A stretch of 64,000 nt of DNA, taken from positions 7,346,001 through 7,410,000 of the forward strand of contig JAMPIT010000890.1 of NCBI GenBank assembly GCA_026261815.1. Direction: 5' to 3'. A program made the translations under genes and the position numbers. This document shows, in pieces, positions 39,800-52,722 of this stretch. The stretch is from Monarcha castaneiventris obscurior (Eukaryota > Chordata > Aves > Passeriformes > Monarchidae). The notes beneath the pieces were generated by a model, which was not told the origin of the DNA, searched no databases, and was given only the letters and a program-made list of their open reading frames with translations. The first letter of the stretch is position 1. Each line of letters opens with the position of its first letter.

Positions 39800-42700
39800 T
39801 GGGCAGTTTATAGAAATACTGGTCTAGAGTCAGCCTTAGGAAATGTGTCCAGAGCTTAGAGTCAGGTAAGGAGACTTGTTTTTTCCATTATGGTATGGAC
39901 ATGGAATATGAGGTATTTCCACTGGCCATTGTAATTGCACTGGTGTGTTTTGTTACTTTTAAATGTTTTGGTATTTGAATACTAAGTGATTTGTAGAATT
40001 GACAGCAGCTATATTGAAAATGTAAATAATGTAAATACAATTAGCATGAAATCCAGCAAGCTTGTTGGATTCTCAGGGGAAGAAAGTGCTCAGAAACTGA
40101 ACTAATTCAAATATATCTAGTCTGCTTTCATTTTGTCTTTTAATGAGATGGTTCTTGGGATATATAAAGAAAGTGGACGAAAAGGGAGGAAACTAAGATT
40201 AATAGCCAGTAGTTTGGCTGTGTTAGAAGTGGAGTTTCTATTTCAGTTAATGTATCCACATCATTAAGGTGGCCTTAAATGAGTAAAATAAGGGGGAAAA
40301 GAACAATTGTGTACATACTGTTTCCATTAGAATAAGTCTGCAGGCTTGTTTGCCTGCAGGTGTTTTATTCAATTTGTCAGGAGGTCTCTAGATTTGTTTC
40401 ACCTTTCTTCTTGGTGGGTTTCCCCATGAAGTGTTTTGTTTGTAGGTTTGTTTTTCATTTTGTTTGAGGTTTTTTTATGATTAAACTCTACTTAAAAACC
40501 AAGATCCAAGTCCTGCTGTGATTTTGTCCTTGTTTTTGCTTTTAAATTGGAGGGAAGATCACTGAGTTGCAATACATTGTGCTCTATGTAAAAATACTGC
40601 AGGAAAGGTCTAAATGTAACATCTAGAGTAATGATTTCAGTAGGAAGGGATAAGCTTTATTAGTTACTAGAGGTCTTTTTTTAAAAAAAGCACCATCTTC
40701 CACGTATCTGAATCTGAGCAAGAGCTGAAAGCACAATCTCTTGAAGACTCAACCATTTGTCACACTAACCATCTCCAAACTGCTGAAACCTGCTAAAGAA
40801 AATTGTGCAACCAAGTGCAGGGGACTATCAAAATATAAATGTAAGTTTAAAAGATCTGCAGAGTTTTGATTTGAGAATTGGTTTAAGTTGTATTGATCTG
40901 AGATTTGTTGAAGTTTTTAAGATGCATTACAGACAGAGACAGTTTGCAGTCTAAATTGGATATATTTATTCCATCTCTGGTAAGTACAATTAGTCTGCCT
41001 GGGGCAGTATCTAGCCAGACTGCACTTCTTGAACAGTGAACAAACCAAACCACTGATTATGGGAAATAAAAACACCATAATCAGTACGAAGTTTTAGAAG
41101 TTGGAGTAAATCCATAACTCTAGCTAATTTATTTCACAGAGTACAGTTGTCAGTTTACACTCCCTTGCTCTCAATTCTCTTACTCTGGTTTTTATACAAA
41201 TCAAAATACTACTCATATGTTGTACCAAATTACATGTTTGCACAGTTTTTGGAGGGAGAACCCTAGTCCTTGTCTAGATAATGCAGGGACTACTGAAGTG
41301 ATTTAGTTTGCCTCCCAGAAAATGTGTGGTTTATTGGTAGATGGTTAAATGTTTTGTTGATTCTTACTATACAATTTTCTGGGATTTGAAGTTAATCTAA
41401 TCCCTTTCCAATTATTCCAAATTAAGCCTTTTCTGAATAATGACATTTTAAAGATTCAGGTTGAACCTTCATACTTCATCAAACAGCTTAACTAGCATGC
41501 TAGTTAACAGCACTAGCAATGAGTTAATGCTAATGCCCCCTTTAGGACAAATGGCAGAAATTCCCCGTTTAGCTAGACGTTTTTCAAATAATCCAGTCAC
41601 AGATTGAGAAGAAAAGCAAGAGATTGAACATATGTTTTCTATGCAGTCTCTGACTGGAATGAGAAGCAGGTCAGGTTCTAGAATTTTTAGGACAAGGGTA
41701 GGGAATCTGGAGCCAGTTGATTGGCACCTCACAAATTACATTAGACTGAAAGAAAAAAGGTGCTACTAAACATTGGTGTGTGAGGAGGGAGAGGAACTCT
41801 CACTACATGCTCTATCCTGATAGTCAATAATCATGCATGTTAGTTTCTCTGAAAAATTGAGCTGTGGTATTGTGTATTTGAAAATGAGCTTCTGCATTGG
41901 TATTGATTTTACTTCTGTTGAGCTGTATGCAAGTAAACTTGCTCTTTAAATTGCACATTAAAAACATCATTGGTCCAGAAAGCTAGACAATGGTCCCTCT
42001 CCTTTTTTTTCCTTTTTCTTATTTCCTATTAACTCTACCTCTTCTATTGAAACAAACAAGTGTGTTCAGGAAGACAGAATTTTTCTCTTTTTTGCAAGGG
42101 ATTTGAAAACACTAGATCCAACTACATGTAGCTGTAATCAATATTCAGTACTGTTGTGGAAGACTACAAATCCTGTTCATCTGAACAGAACAAATTTTCA
42201 TCTGAAAGCCTCTAATCCCGCTTCCAGTTGTTATCAGCCATGAATATACCCACAGTCTGTGTTTTACTGTTTGTCCATGAGGTGGCAAACACTGTTGATC
42301 ATTGGCTTGCCTCAGAGAGATATAACATGTCAGAGTTGCTGATATTTTTTACGACCAGTATGGTAGTTGCAGCAACATTTCTGATGTTTTGCAATAAAGG
42401 TGTTTTATATTTGCCAGTATGTACCAGCATCATGATTTCTCTCCTGAAAAAGCTGGTCAAAAAGGTTATGATCCCTTCCTTTTTCATCTTCTCCTTCCCA
42501 GGTTCTGGCTCAGCTACAGTGGCAATTACTGCCCATGATTTAAATGATGCAGGGCAGGGAGCAGTGAGGAGCTGGAACAGGGAGGAGCTAGGAGGACATT
42601 TCAGCAGACTTTAGAAATCTATTGCAAAAGAAATTCTTGTGTGGATGTATACCTTAATTTCCATGGGGAAAAAGTTTACTTCTTCATCAGTTCGTTTTTA

Positions 42701-43387
42701 TTCCTGCATGGACAGGGTGCCTGGGCCTTCTGAGTGGAGCTTGCAGGATTAAAGTCCTGGTGGCAAACAACTAAGAGCCAAAGTGCGTTAGCTTTTAGGA
42801 GGAACTCCAGAAGTAGTTTTTGTGTGTTTTATATGTATACATATATGAGGGTGCTTAGCGGTGCTTCACAGATCTCCCCAGTAGGACCCACACAAAAAAG
42901 CCTCTTTCAGTTTTTCGCATTTATGGAATTCAGAAATCTGTGTTGATTGTTCTTCGCAGATATACAACTAACTATGAATTCTCTTAGATTCCGAATGTTA
43001 CTAAAACAAAGCCTTCCTCTAATTAAGTTTAAACACTCAGGAGTCTCTGACATTTAGCCTATTTAATAGCATTTCTTTCATTTTTGTAATTTAAAGCAGA
43101 TCTGCTACTGGCATTTATGTAAGCTCCATTTCTTCTTTATTTGGTTTGTTAATTCCTTAAGAAGCTCCATATTTAAAGGGTGTCAAGGTAATAAAGTGAT
43201 ATGTACCCTATAAAAATCAATAATTATAAAAGTAGACAATCATCCTCCTCCCAGATTCTCCTGCTTACTAGCTCTGGGATATAGTGTTCTTAAGTTGAGT
43301 TCTGTACTGTTGTCTTTTATAAGGCAAAAATCAATAGTCATGCTTAGCTACTTTATGGTGGTGTACATTTGCCAGGTTCGTTATCTG

Positions 43388-43505
43388 TGTGTAACAAATG
43401 GGAAAATTGAGAGCAGCTGTGTGACTTGCTTCGGGTCGTACCTGAAATCTGGCAGTTCTGCACATTTTCTCACTTGAGCTAAAACCATTAGACCACTTTA
43501 CCTCT
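43388..43505 (+). mobile_element. MIR-like CORE-SINE element, old and degraded
   Basis: A tRNA-derived SINE remnant. MIR landmarks occur in the right order and spacing: 'aaatgggaaaattgag' near 43398 (usually aatggggaaactgag), 'tgtgacttgcttcgggtc' near 43420 (usually aagtgacttgcccaaggtc), 'ctgaaatctggcagttctg' in the middle, and 'ctaaaaccattagaccactt' near 43480 (usually ctaaccactagaccac). The colinear match over about 115 bases makes chance unlikely. MIR is an ancient amniote family, so this insertion probably predates birds. It lacks the 5' tRNA-like promoter part. Confidence 0.72.
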
Positions 43506-46500
43506 CCCTGGGGAATTGCCTGGAGACGATGCACTGGTCACACAGAAATAGAAGTTTTGCTGCTGGCATCATTGGATTCGAATTTCTCTCATGTTGCTTG
43601 GATTTTCTTCCACCTTGTTTGTCTTTAATAAGCCTTTGTGTTGATTGATAGGGAACATGTACCCAAAAGTTTATTGAACCAAAGAGCAGCTGCATTATGA
43701 AAAGAAGGAGAAGGCAAAAGGTGAAGCCAAAAACCAAATTGCTTTGATCAGGGCCGTGATTTACTGCGTCTATTGATATGTAAGTGTTTTGTGATTTTTG
43801 AAGACTACATCAAGAAGTATTTTTGTAGCATTGAGTGAGTAGAATTAGGGGAGATTTATTCACTTGATAATATGTGTCCTGAACAGAGAAGAAGTGTAAA
43901 TATGTTCTTGTTACTGAGATGGTATCATTTTAGGGAAGGGCTCTTTGGTTACTATTGTTAGTAGCCCATATCTCATGGGGATCTTGAACCACCATATCTC
44001 GTGGTTCTCATAGCAAATAAGAATGAGCATTTTTTTCCAGCTCTTTCAAGTAAGTGCAGATGAAGGAAAAAAAAATTGCAGCATTTAAGAGATGTAGTCT
44101 GATGGTAGTGTTTTCCATGAAATTATGAAGATGTCTGCTTTCTTTACTACTTCTGTTTTGTGCTGCTTGTACATAGGTGATTTCAGTGCATTGCTCTTCT
44201 CTAGTTATGACAACTAGTTATCCTATCACCTAGTAAACACTTTGTTTATACAACAGAAAATTGTCTTCAATAATGTTAAAATCGTATATTTGTTCAATGC
44301 AGAAGGGAGCTAATCCCTTAGGGTCTCATTTCTAAAGAAAAACTAAACTCTGAGGCCGGAGAAAGTGAAGATCCTGAAAACTTTGTTACTTTTATTGTAC
44401 ACTTTTAAAATCTGCTTTTGCACAATAATTTGTGAGAGATCTTCCCTGAAAACTACAAAATACTTTGCTTATGAAAATGTTTCTACAGCCTTAAATTCTT
44501 GCCAGTGCTAAGGACGTGACTGCAACTTAATGATTCTTGCTGGGGAGTGGAAGAGGGGATTGAGCCTGATCTGTCTAATCTGGACCTGAGCATGGTCAGA
44601 TACTCCTATGGCTTCCATCAAGTCATGGAGAAAAGCTGTAACATGTCTCATCAGGTTTATGCCTCTGGCCTTGCCTTTGATTATGACCCTAGTTAGAAGA
44701 ATTAAGTTTCTTGAAATTTCTTGCCTTGCCATAGAGAACTTTCTGTCCTGCACTTTTACAAAGGAGTATTATGTCTCTTGGAGTAAAATTGCTATTTTTG
44801 CTGTTATTTTGTGAAATGTGCAATAGTCAATGAGCTCTTTGAGAAGACATTGGATCATGCTTTTTCTCTTTAGTAGCTGTGTTCTTAGTCAGCAATTATG
44901 GTACTTGAAATCTGATCTGTGATTATGTCTTATGTGGATGACTTCAGTTTGTTGGGAACAGAATGTTCTCCACTGATCTCTGTGTCAATTTATGTCTAAT
45001 ATAGAATAAAAACTGTTGAAAAATGTTCTCATATTTATGATTTTGAGACCTCTAGTTCTTAGCTCCACAAATAATTTACTATCAATTACATTTAAAATTA
45101 TCATCAGTTGGAAATAGGAAATGGAATTACTTCTGTGACAAACTGATTGAAATGTTTTGTCCAAATGACCACTTTATGCCTATGATATATTTGCATCAGT
45201 CCATAAATTTTATTTGCTCTGTCCTGAAAACCAGTTCCTCAGTGTAGTTATCAAAGGAAAAAAATCACTTTGTGCACTGAAATCTTACCATCATTTAGAT
45301 AATTATCCTTGGTAGTTGCATTTGTGTATTGGATGTGATATGGTGCCATCTAATTAAAGATTACTGTCTCTGTGGGGGTATAAGGAAAAAAAAGTATTCT
45401 ATTAAAAATTTTGTATATTGCATTATTTTAGTTGTTCTAGAAAGCTGTTCCCTTTTTTTAACCTTTCCATAAGGAAAAAAAAGCATATTTGCAATCTCTT
45501 ATTATCAGAAATCACATATTACAAATATGCCGCTCTGATTTGGCAGTACTCTTATAATGTAGTTTTATTTTCATTGCAGCCAATTCATCATTACATTTAA
45601 ATAACAGAATACTTTACCTCCTGATGGCTGGTGCTATAGCTAAATGTTCAAGGTCACTCTGTCTTGGATAGATTTTATTTTTAACATACGTAGCATTTTC
45701 ATTTAGCTAATCCATGATCAAGCAGTCTTCTTTTTTCTTTTTTCCTTTAGTTTCTTTGACAAAACTTGCCCAGGGACTCATTAAATCTTAATTCACAGTA
45801 CAAACCTTAACTCAGCTCATTCCCTGCAGTGTAACCCATTGCCAATTCTTTGCAGATCTGTCCTTTTGTGAAGTAATTGCATATCGTCTACCCCCTTCAA
45901 TTCTCATGCTAGACTGGGCATTTTCAGAGAGCACCATTCATACTTGTCCCCCTGAAAGAATAACATGCTCAAAAAGACCAGAGATAAACAGTATGCTTGA
46001 CTTCTTGAGTTGTTTTAGAACAGAGTCCATCATGTAAAAGTAATGCACAGCCTGTTCTGTGTGTTAAGCCTATTACCTAGAGGTCCAGCCCAGGAAAAAA
46101 AAATGTAAGAACATACTTAATCACTTAATTTTCAAAGCATGAATAATTTTATTGGTTTCAATGAGATTACCGATGCTTAAAGCAAGTGAGCTTATGTCCT
46201 GCACTAGCGTGAAGGTTCAGAAAACATTTCTGTTCTTTTACAGCCAAAAATAATCTCGTAAATACAATGATTTTAAAATCTGCCAAAAAAAAGGTTGGGT
46301 TGAAGGAGTTCTTCTGGCATTTCAAGCACACTGAATTTCCTGCCTGATTTAGAAATACAGGAAGAAGGCCTTCTATGGAACACTGGTCATAAACTATAAT
46401 TACAGTGTTGAGCATTCTGTTGCTGTGTAATAACAAATATGATGGTTTTGGTTAGTTGGCTTTTCAGAGGGTTGGCTGGTTTGTTTTTTAGTCTAGGTGT

Positions 46501-47959
46501 TCTCTTGTCTTATAGAAGTGCTAGAAGGTGCTGTCAGGATGAAAAGCCAGTTCTGCAGAGGCTGAAATAAATCAAGGAAAAAACCAACCCCTTATGCTGT
46601 TTAATGGAACCACTAAGACTTTTCTTCAGTCTTGACATAATTTTGCATTCATTGCAATGGTAAGATTTCCAATAGCTTCCATGGCACCTTATGTGCCTTA
46701 GTATGGTTTAAGCATAGAAAAGGAGCGCATCTTATTTCTTAGCATTCAGAGTGTAAGCATAATTCATCATTCTGAAAGAGCCTTTATCACAAACTTTTTT
46801 ATCTCAAAATGTATTTGTTGTTGTGACAGCACCTTTCAAGGGTGACGTGAAAGTGACTTGCTTAATGAAATAGGCATTTTTAGGTAAGTCCCTCTATCCA
46901 AAGATGCCCTTTTGAAGTTCAGGCATAATAACTGGGAAAGCAGTATGATTTCATGTAAATTATTGAAGTTAGTGTTATTGAAACTGAAGCACAATGCACT
47001 AGCATGTAACTGGGAGGGCACTTCCAAAGAAAGTTACTTAGATAAATTTTTTAAACAACAAAAAGCAGCTTTTTTTGATAAGCTGAAAAGCCGCCAGAAA
47101 AAAAATCTACAGATTGTTTTTGTTGGTCCCAACAGATGGCATAACCAGTTTACAAATGTAAATGCAATGAGCAGTATACATTGCTAAAAGTGTAAATTTG
47201 TTATTTATCACTGTTGTTCTTCTTTCCTGTTCAAATAATAATAAAAAAAGTTAAAACTCTGTTGTGATACAGAAATAATGTTTTTGAGCCATGTCTTTAG
47301 GTGTTTGTTAAAGCTTATCTTTGTGAAACAACAACATCTGTTTGCTGCAGTTACTGCTGCTGCTGGTGTTTCAAGAAGCACTGCTGGGCTTGGACATTTG
47401 GGAATTTATTACGTTTGTTGGGAAACTTGCCTTTCTGATTAACTGCTTGTGTTCACTCTGATTAGGGTCTCTGAAGAGGCTAAAGTGGGAATCCTTATGG
47501 GTGATTTTAGGCCCTTACAAGCAGGGAATTAGTATGTGGCCGGTCTTTTACAGTCTGAATTGCTGAAATTCTTCACCGTTGTATGATCAATCACTTCACT
47601 GCAGAGGAAAAATTGGCACATTTTCTTTTGCCTCACTGGAACCTGTAAGTACTTGATTGTGTAGTTACCCTGGGGTTTACTGTCTACACAGGTGGAGAGA
47701 GAGGGTAAATGTTTGAAATACAGAAAATTGAAGTACTGAAAGACCATGTGGAGTACTGTGCGCTCTCATGTGGTGTTGTCTAAGAGTGGCAATCAGCATT
47801 AGATTACTGACTCCAGACATATCCAATGTGTGGGTGGGTGGTGGCTGATACAAAAGGGTGCTAAAAATCTCCTAGGTGTAACACAGAGCAAATGCGAGTC
47901 CCATTTCCGTTTGTGACTGGAACTGGACAGTACAGCTATACTCAAAATTAGATGTAAAA

Positions 47960-47989
47960 AGTGTATGTTCAGAGTTCAGAACATACACT
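47960..47989. repeat. Perfect inverted repeat, 11-bp arms, 8-base loop
   Basis: Arms agtgtatgttc (47960-47970) and gaacatacact (47979-47989) pair perfectly. The loop, together with the arm edges, contains a directly repeated 'gttcag'. The stem does not extend beyond 11 bp, so it is not a microRNA precursor. Confidence 0.9.
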
Positions 47990-49065
47990 GGGGATCAGAG
48001 CATTTGCATCCTACAGGTGGTATTTCAATATTGCATTCATTGCACTGCTCTGCTTTGTAAAATGAGTGCCATCTGGATTTTTTTTTTCCTTCCTGGGAAT
48101 CTCTAAGCACAGAATAGTTAATTAGTTTAAGACTTTAGGACACATTCTTGGGATTTCTGTAAAAATAAATAATACTTTGTCTATTTGTATTATGTTACAG
48201 CAAAAAGAGAACTGGCACTTTCTTCTCTTTCATTATCATGATAAAGGTCAACTTAAAAAAAAAAGGGAAGAAAAAACTTTAAAGCAAAGTTCATTTCAGA
48301 GACCCCCAATCCAAACGTATTTATGTTTTATGGCAGGTGTTTCAGCAGTTATTACTAATTGGAAAATTAGATGCCGTTGCTATAGCAGCATCTTTATTCA
48401 CTAATTGGTTTTGGCACATTTTAACTAGCACTAGCTCAGCTAGACACAAAGCTATTCAAATGAGACCTGTGAAGGTTGGTGTGGAAGTGGTGAGCCAGTG
48501 CTGCAAGTCAGTACATTAACCTTCCACCTCTTGGTCCTGGGCACAGAGCAGGTTCTCTGTGGGAGCACAAGCAAGACCTTGGTGGCCTCATCCATATTTG
48601 TAAAGCACAAGAAAGCAGGAAATTGGTGACATTTTGAGCTACAGCTCTTCAATTCTCATTCTTCATGTCTATTCTGACTGTATCAGTTGCTGCAGGGTCA
48701 ACAAACTCATGTGATTCTCCTTTTCAGATTGCTTTTCTGCTGGTTTTCTTGCTTATATTTGAGTGGGTGATGTGTTTCTTTGCTGATCTCCAAAACCTTT
48801 GAACTCGTCTTTTCTTGACCTGTCTTGTGCCTTTTCCTTTGGTTCCTGCAGTGAATATTTACTGGGGCTTTGAGGCTTTTGTAACTGAAGTTACCTCCAT
48901 GTACAATGTAACATTTATTTTCTAGGCAATTCTGTTTTCTGTTTGAGTGTATCTTTTCATGTGCTTCACAGTAGGATGGAGCTCCATTTTCATACTTTTA
49001 TCACCTAAATTCTTTCTTGAGGTTTGAGAGATACAGGTTGCTATGAAAAGTTCTTCTTTTTATTC

Positions 49066-49083
49066 TTTTTTTTTTTTTTTTTT
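49066..49083 (+). repeat. Poly(T) run, 18 bases
   Basis: Longest homopolymer in the window. No retrocopied gene is recognisable next to it. Confidence 0.95.
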
Positions 49084-49528
49084 AATTCTCTTCTCTACCT
49101 CTCCTGGATTTTCTGAAGATTTTGAAATCTTGGAAGTTAGTAGAATTTGAAAATGAACATCACTTTCAAATCTACTTGCTTGCCCCTGCCCTGTCCCTAC
49201 ACTGTAGATGACCTTCCCATCCAGCCTTCCTTCTGTGATTGTAGGTACTGTATGAAGGGCAGAGAAGGGTTGCTTAATAACAGCTCTGGTTTCTTGACAA
49301 GTGTTACCTCTTCATCATCCATTCTCTGCCTTTTCTCTGTCAGTCTTTTTGTGTTAGTGAAAAAGAAGTTGAAGAGCTTTTCAAGGCAAGGATGGTATAA
49401 AAGTTTTCCTGCTATATGTCTGACTCAGGAAGGCATAGTGGCAGTGTGAGCATGTGTGATATATTCTGTTGGAGAAAAAGAAGATTCCTGTTTGGGAGGC
49501 TTGGATGCATGAGATATATTGAGAAGTC

Positions 49529-49552
49529 TTGTGTGTGTGTGTCTGTGTGTGT
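49529..49552 (+). repeat. (TG)n microsatellite with one interruption
   Basis: About 12 TG-type units with one tc interruption. Confidence 0.9.
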
Positions 49553-51731
49553 TAACAAATATTTAAAGTTGTTCAAAGTACAGTTAGAGCTGTGCCTCTT
49601 TTCCCTACAAGCTAATGATGGGTTTGTGTGCCAAAATCTTGAAGTGCTGTGTGCCATAAAATTACTAATAATTTTTCATTCTCAAATATGTTTTTTAGTG
49701 GGTAGTGTAATAAACCTTTTTGATCATAAGAATTTAACTTCAAAAAAAGCAGTTCCATTAAAAAGGGGTCTCTATTTGAAGGTGCATCATTAGGACACTG
49801 GAAAATATGTAAATGAGAGTTCGATTTCTAAATGCAACATTAGTTACTGTTAATCATGTCTTGGCAGCTTTTAAATAGTTGTTGCAGGGATAATAATTTT
49901 TTTGTTTATAATAGTAAACACTTGTTTTGATGGGATGCATACTGATAAGAAGTACTCAGAGGTACAAGTTCTTTGATGAGGTGACAAATACACTCTTGGT
50001 ACTAGAAGGAGAAACTTGAGTTCTAAGGCATACAGCATATTGAAAGTTAAAGGATTAATAGGGTTTTTTCCCTTTGATTTCTTTTTATTAGTTTATATGT
50101 TTGTTAATTTGGGAGACAGAAAAATTATGCCCTGAACCCCCAGACAAATGGCTGCATTTATTCTTCATGTTCTTGGTAATACCTCCTTCTCACTGTAGTA
50201 GACATTTTCTAAGAGAAGTGGAAGAACATTTTGAAAACCCATGTTTGTTGTTATAACACTCACTCTAGGATAGTTTTGTTCGTCATAGCGGGTATTGTCT
50301 TCTTAATAGCTCATGTCCTTTCTTTGACAGTAGCCTCAAGGATATACCAAAAAAAAAAAACCCAACCAAAAACTCAAAATAATGAAAAGTCAAGGTGACT
50401 CTCATCAGTGACACAGAAAACAAGCAGATGTTTCTCTCGTTTCTGTGGTATTTCTGAAAGCTGCTATGGTATCAAACCCCGCATCTATGTAAATGTGTAA
50501 CTAACACTACCCTCAAAAAAGACCCCTTGTAACTTCTTGTCTGTCATTCAGGTTTGAATCCTACTGTGTTTAATAACCTCCTTTCCAATAGTTGCTCTTT
50601 TTTCCCATATCTAATCTCCTCTGTTTTGTAGTGGTTATCCCTGTGATTTGGGAAGTTATGAAATTTCAGTTAGAAGGCACGACACAGCTTGAATGTACCT
50701 TGAGCTGCGCAGACTTCTAATCAAATGAGAATTGCAAAGATCCCCAAACCTAAACCCAAAATGTCTGCAGCAATTTGGAGTTCAAAGTAGAAATGTCATC
50801 TGCCTTATTTTCAGTCATGTTTCAACCTACATTTATTAGAAGTAATTTCCACACAGCATCATCCGTAAGCTGCAGCTGAGATCTTGACTTGGCATTGTTA
50901 TTGATTCTAAGAAGAGGAACAGACTCTTAGGCCATCACCTCCTCCCAGGTTTTTCCATTTCTTCTGTTTCCTCATTTTTGTCCCCATCTATAATTGTGTC
51001 TTGTTTTATGCTTCATTGATAAACCTACTTAGTAAAATAGGTACTCTTTTTTTTCTTCATAGCCTACTGTCCATTCAGGAAAAAGCTGGAATTTATTATT
51101 ACTTATACGCCACCAACAAATTTAATGATAGTAGTGAATTTTAATATATTAAGTGCTAAAAAGACTTTTCTGTTTTGGGACTGCATAAAAATATTAATTC
51201 AATTGCAGAGTGTGGGAAGGAAGAAATGTTTTGTGCCAAATTAGGTTTTGTTGTGCCACACATGATTTGTGTGAAGCATGCAGCATGGTATTCTTAGGAA
51301 AATATGCATTAAGGAGCTATCAGGGCATCTGACAAGCAACAGAGGCAAGGGACTGAGCTGTGTTCAGAATGTTTTAATATAGTTACAAGGCATTCACATT
51401 TCACAGTTTTGAAAATGCTTTTGTATAAGAGGTTGGAGAAAATAATGTTCAGCTGATTATTTCTAGATAAATGTTGGGGAAGGGACAAGCTTAAATGGAA
51501 TAGAGAGCGTGTGTCTGAAAGGTGTGCCAGCCCTCACACTGAAAGGAATAAAATCAAGTGACAACAGAAAAAATAGTAATAGCACCACACAGGTTGGTAA
51601 CAGAGTAATTCCCTGCAGTTGTGTTGAGGGTTCAGGGTTCATTTAGCACTAAGTTCCTTAAACAGCTAAGATGTTATGGAAACACTATGCTAAAATGCTT
51701 CTGTAAAAAGCTGATGGGTAGCCCTAAATTA

Positions 51732-52722
51732 TATAGAATCATAGAATGGTTTGGGTTGGAAGGGACCTTTAAAGGTTGCCTAGTCCAATTCCCTGCAATG
51801 AGCAGGAACATCTTCTGCAGGATCTGATTGCTCAGAACCCCATCCAACCTGGTGAAGAATATTTCCAAGGGTGGGACATCCACCACTTCTTTGGGCAATT
51901 TGTTCCAGTGTTTTGCCACCATCATTGTAAAAAAACTTCTTCCTCGTATGTAACCCTAATTGACCTTCCTTCAGTTTAAAACCATTACTCTGTGTCCTAT
52001 TGCAACAGGCCCTGCTGGGATCTGTCCCCATCTTTCTTGCAGGCCCTCCTTAGGTACTGGAAGGCTGCTATAAGGTCTCCCTGGAGCTTTCTCTTCTCCA
52101 GGCTTGAACAACCCTAACTCTTTCAGCCTTCCCTCATAAGAGAGGTGCTTTATCCCTCTGATTGTCTTTATGACCCTCCTCTGTACCTGATCCATCAGGT
52201 CCATGTCCTTCCTGTGCTGGGACCCCAGAGCTGGTGCAGCACTGCAGGTGGGGTCTCACCAGAGCAGAGCAGAGTGGCAGAATCCCCTCCCTCACCTGCT
52301 GCCCACGGGGCTTTGGATGCAGCCCAGGATGTGTTTGTCTTTCTGGGCTGTGAATGCCCATAGCTGGGATATTTCCAGCCTCTCATCCTCCAGCACTTCC
52401 AAGTCCTTCTGGGCAGGACTGTTCTGATCTGCTCATCCCCTGGGTTGAAACCAGAGATTGTCTTGACCCAGGTGCAGGACCAAACACTTGGTCTTGTTAA
52501 AGTGGCATTCCCATGGGCCCACTTCTCCAGCTGGTCCAGATCCCTCTGGATGGAATCCTGTCCTTCAGGCACATCAAACACACCACTCAGCTTGGTATCC
52601 TCTGCAAACCTGCTGGGGGGGGCACTGGATCCCACTGTCCAGGCCTTTGATGAAGATATTAAACAGTACTGGTCCCAGTAGACCCTTGAGGGGTGCCACT
52701 CATCACTGATCTGCATCTGGCC
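51732..52722 (-). mobile_element. CR1 LINE, about 1 kb, 5'-truncated with intact 3' terminus
   Basis: The most complete element here. Read on the minus strand, it begins in the reverse-transcriptase ORF and ends with the CR1 3' terminus; on the plus strand this end appears as 'tagaatcatagaatgg' then 'tttgggttggaagggacctt' from 51733. A minus-strand frame (52195-52716) carries RFAEDTKLSGVFDVPEGQD and a QRDLDQLEKWAHGN segment, typical of CR1 palm motif C and thumb. The usual FADD box reads FAED here (52597-52608), so the first of the two catalytic aspartates is changed to glutamate. The frame then degenerates; WAASKAPWAAGEGGDS follows, shared with the 7.4-kb copy. Truncation removes the endonuclease and most of the reverse transcriptase, so the copy is inactive. 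An 8-base G run on the plus strand at about 52615-52622 is unusual for this part of CR1. Confidence 0.95.

Larger units (their letters stand above)
35760..43387. other. Large non-genic stretch
   Basis: Mostly AT-rich. It contains short palindromes (36271-36289, 37384-37400), a GC-richer patch at about 38480-38790 with three overlapping plus-strand ORFs (62-107 codons), a purine-rich tract at about 39759-39799, and a 128-codon plus-strand ORF at 42228-42614 with two hydrophobic segments. None is assignable to a family, and none is flanked by convincing gene structure. Confidence 0.45.
43506..51730. other. Large non-genic stretch
   Basis: AT-rich with homopolymers and one GT microsatellite. 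It contains a perfect hairpin at 47960-47989 and several short ORFs without recognisable domains. The directly repeated 'actaattgg' around 48353 and 48400 flanks a small hairpin-like segment, but the unit is too short to call a target-site duplication. Confidence 0.5.

Noticed and set aside
42228..42614. 128-codon plus-strand ORF with two hydrophobic segments
   Set aside because: No family resemblance, no splice structure and a length near what chance gives in this much AT-rich sequence.
46846..46866. 'aagtgacttgc' as a MIR trace
   Set aside because: Only 11 bases match and the flanks do not agree.
48353..48408. Direct repeats of actaattgg as target-site duplications of a small mobile element
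   Set aside because: The 50 bases between them lack terminal inverted repeats or any family signature.
49066..49083. Poly(T) tract as a minus-strand retrocopy tail
   Set aside because: No recognisable gene copy on the 3' side, and no flanking duplication seen.
52145..52709. Plus-strand ORFs of 72-78 codons
   Set aside because: They are antisense shadows of the minus-strand CR1 element.
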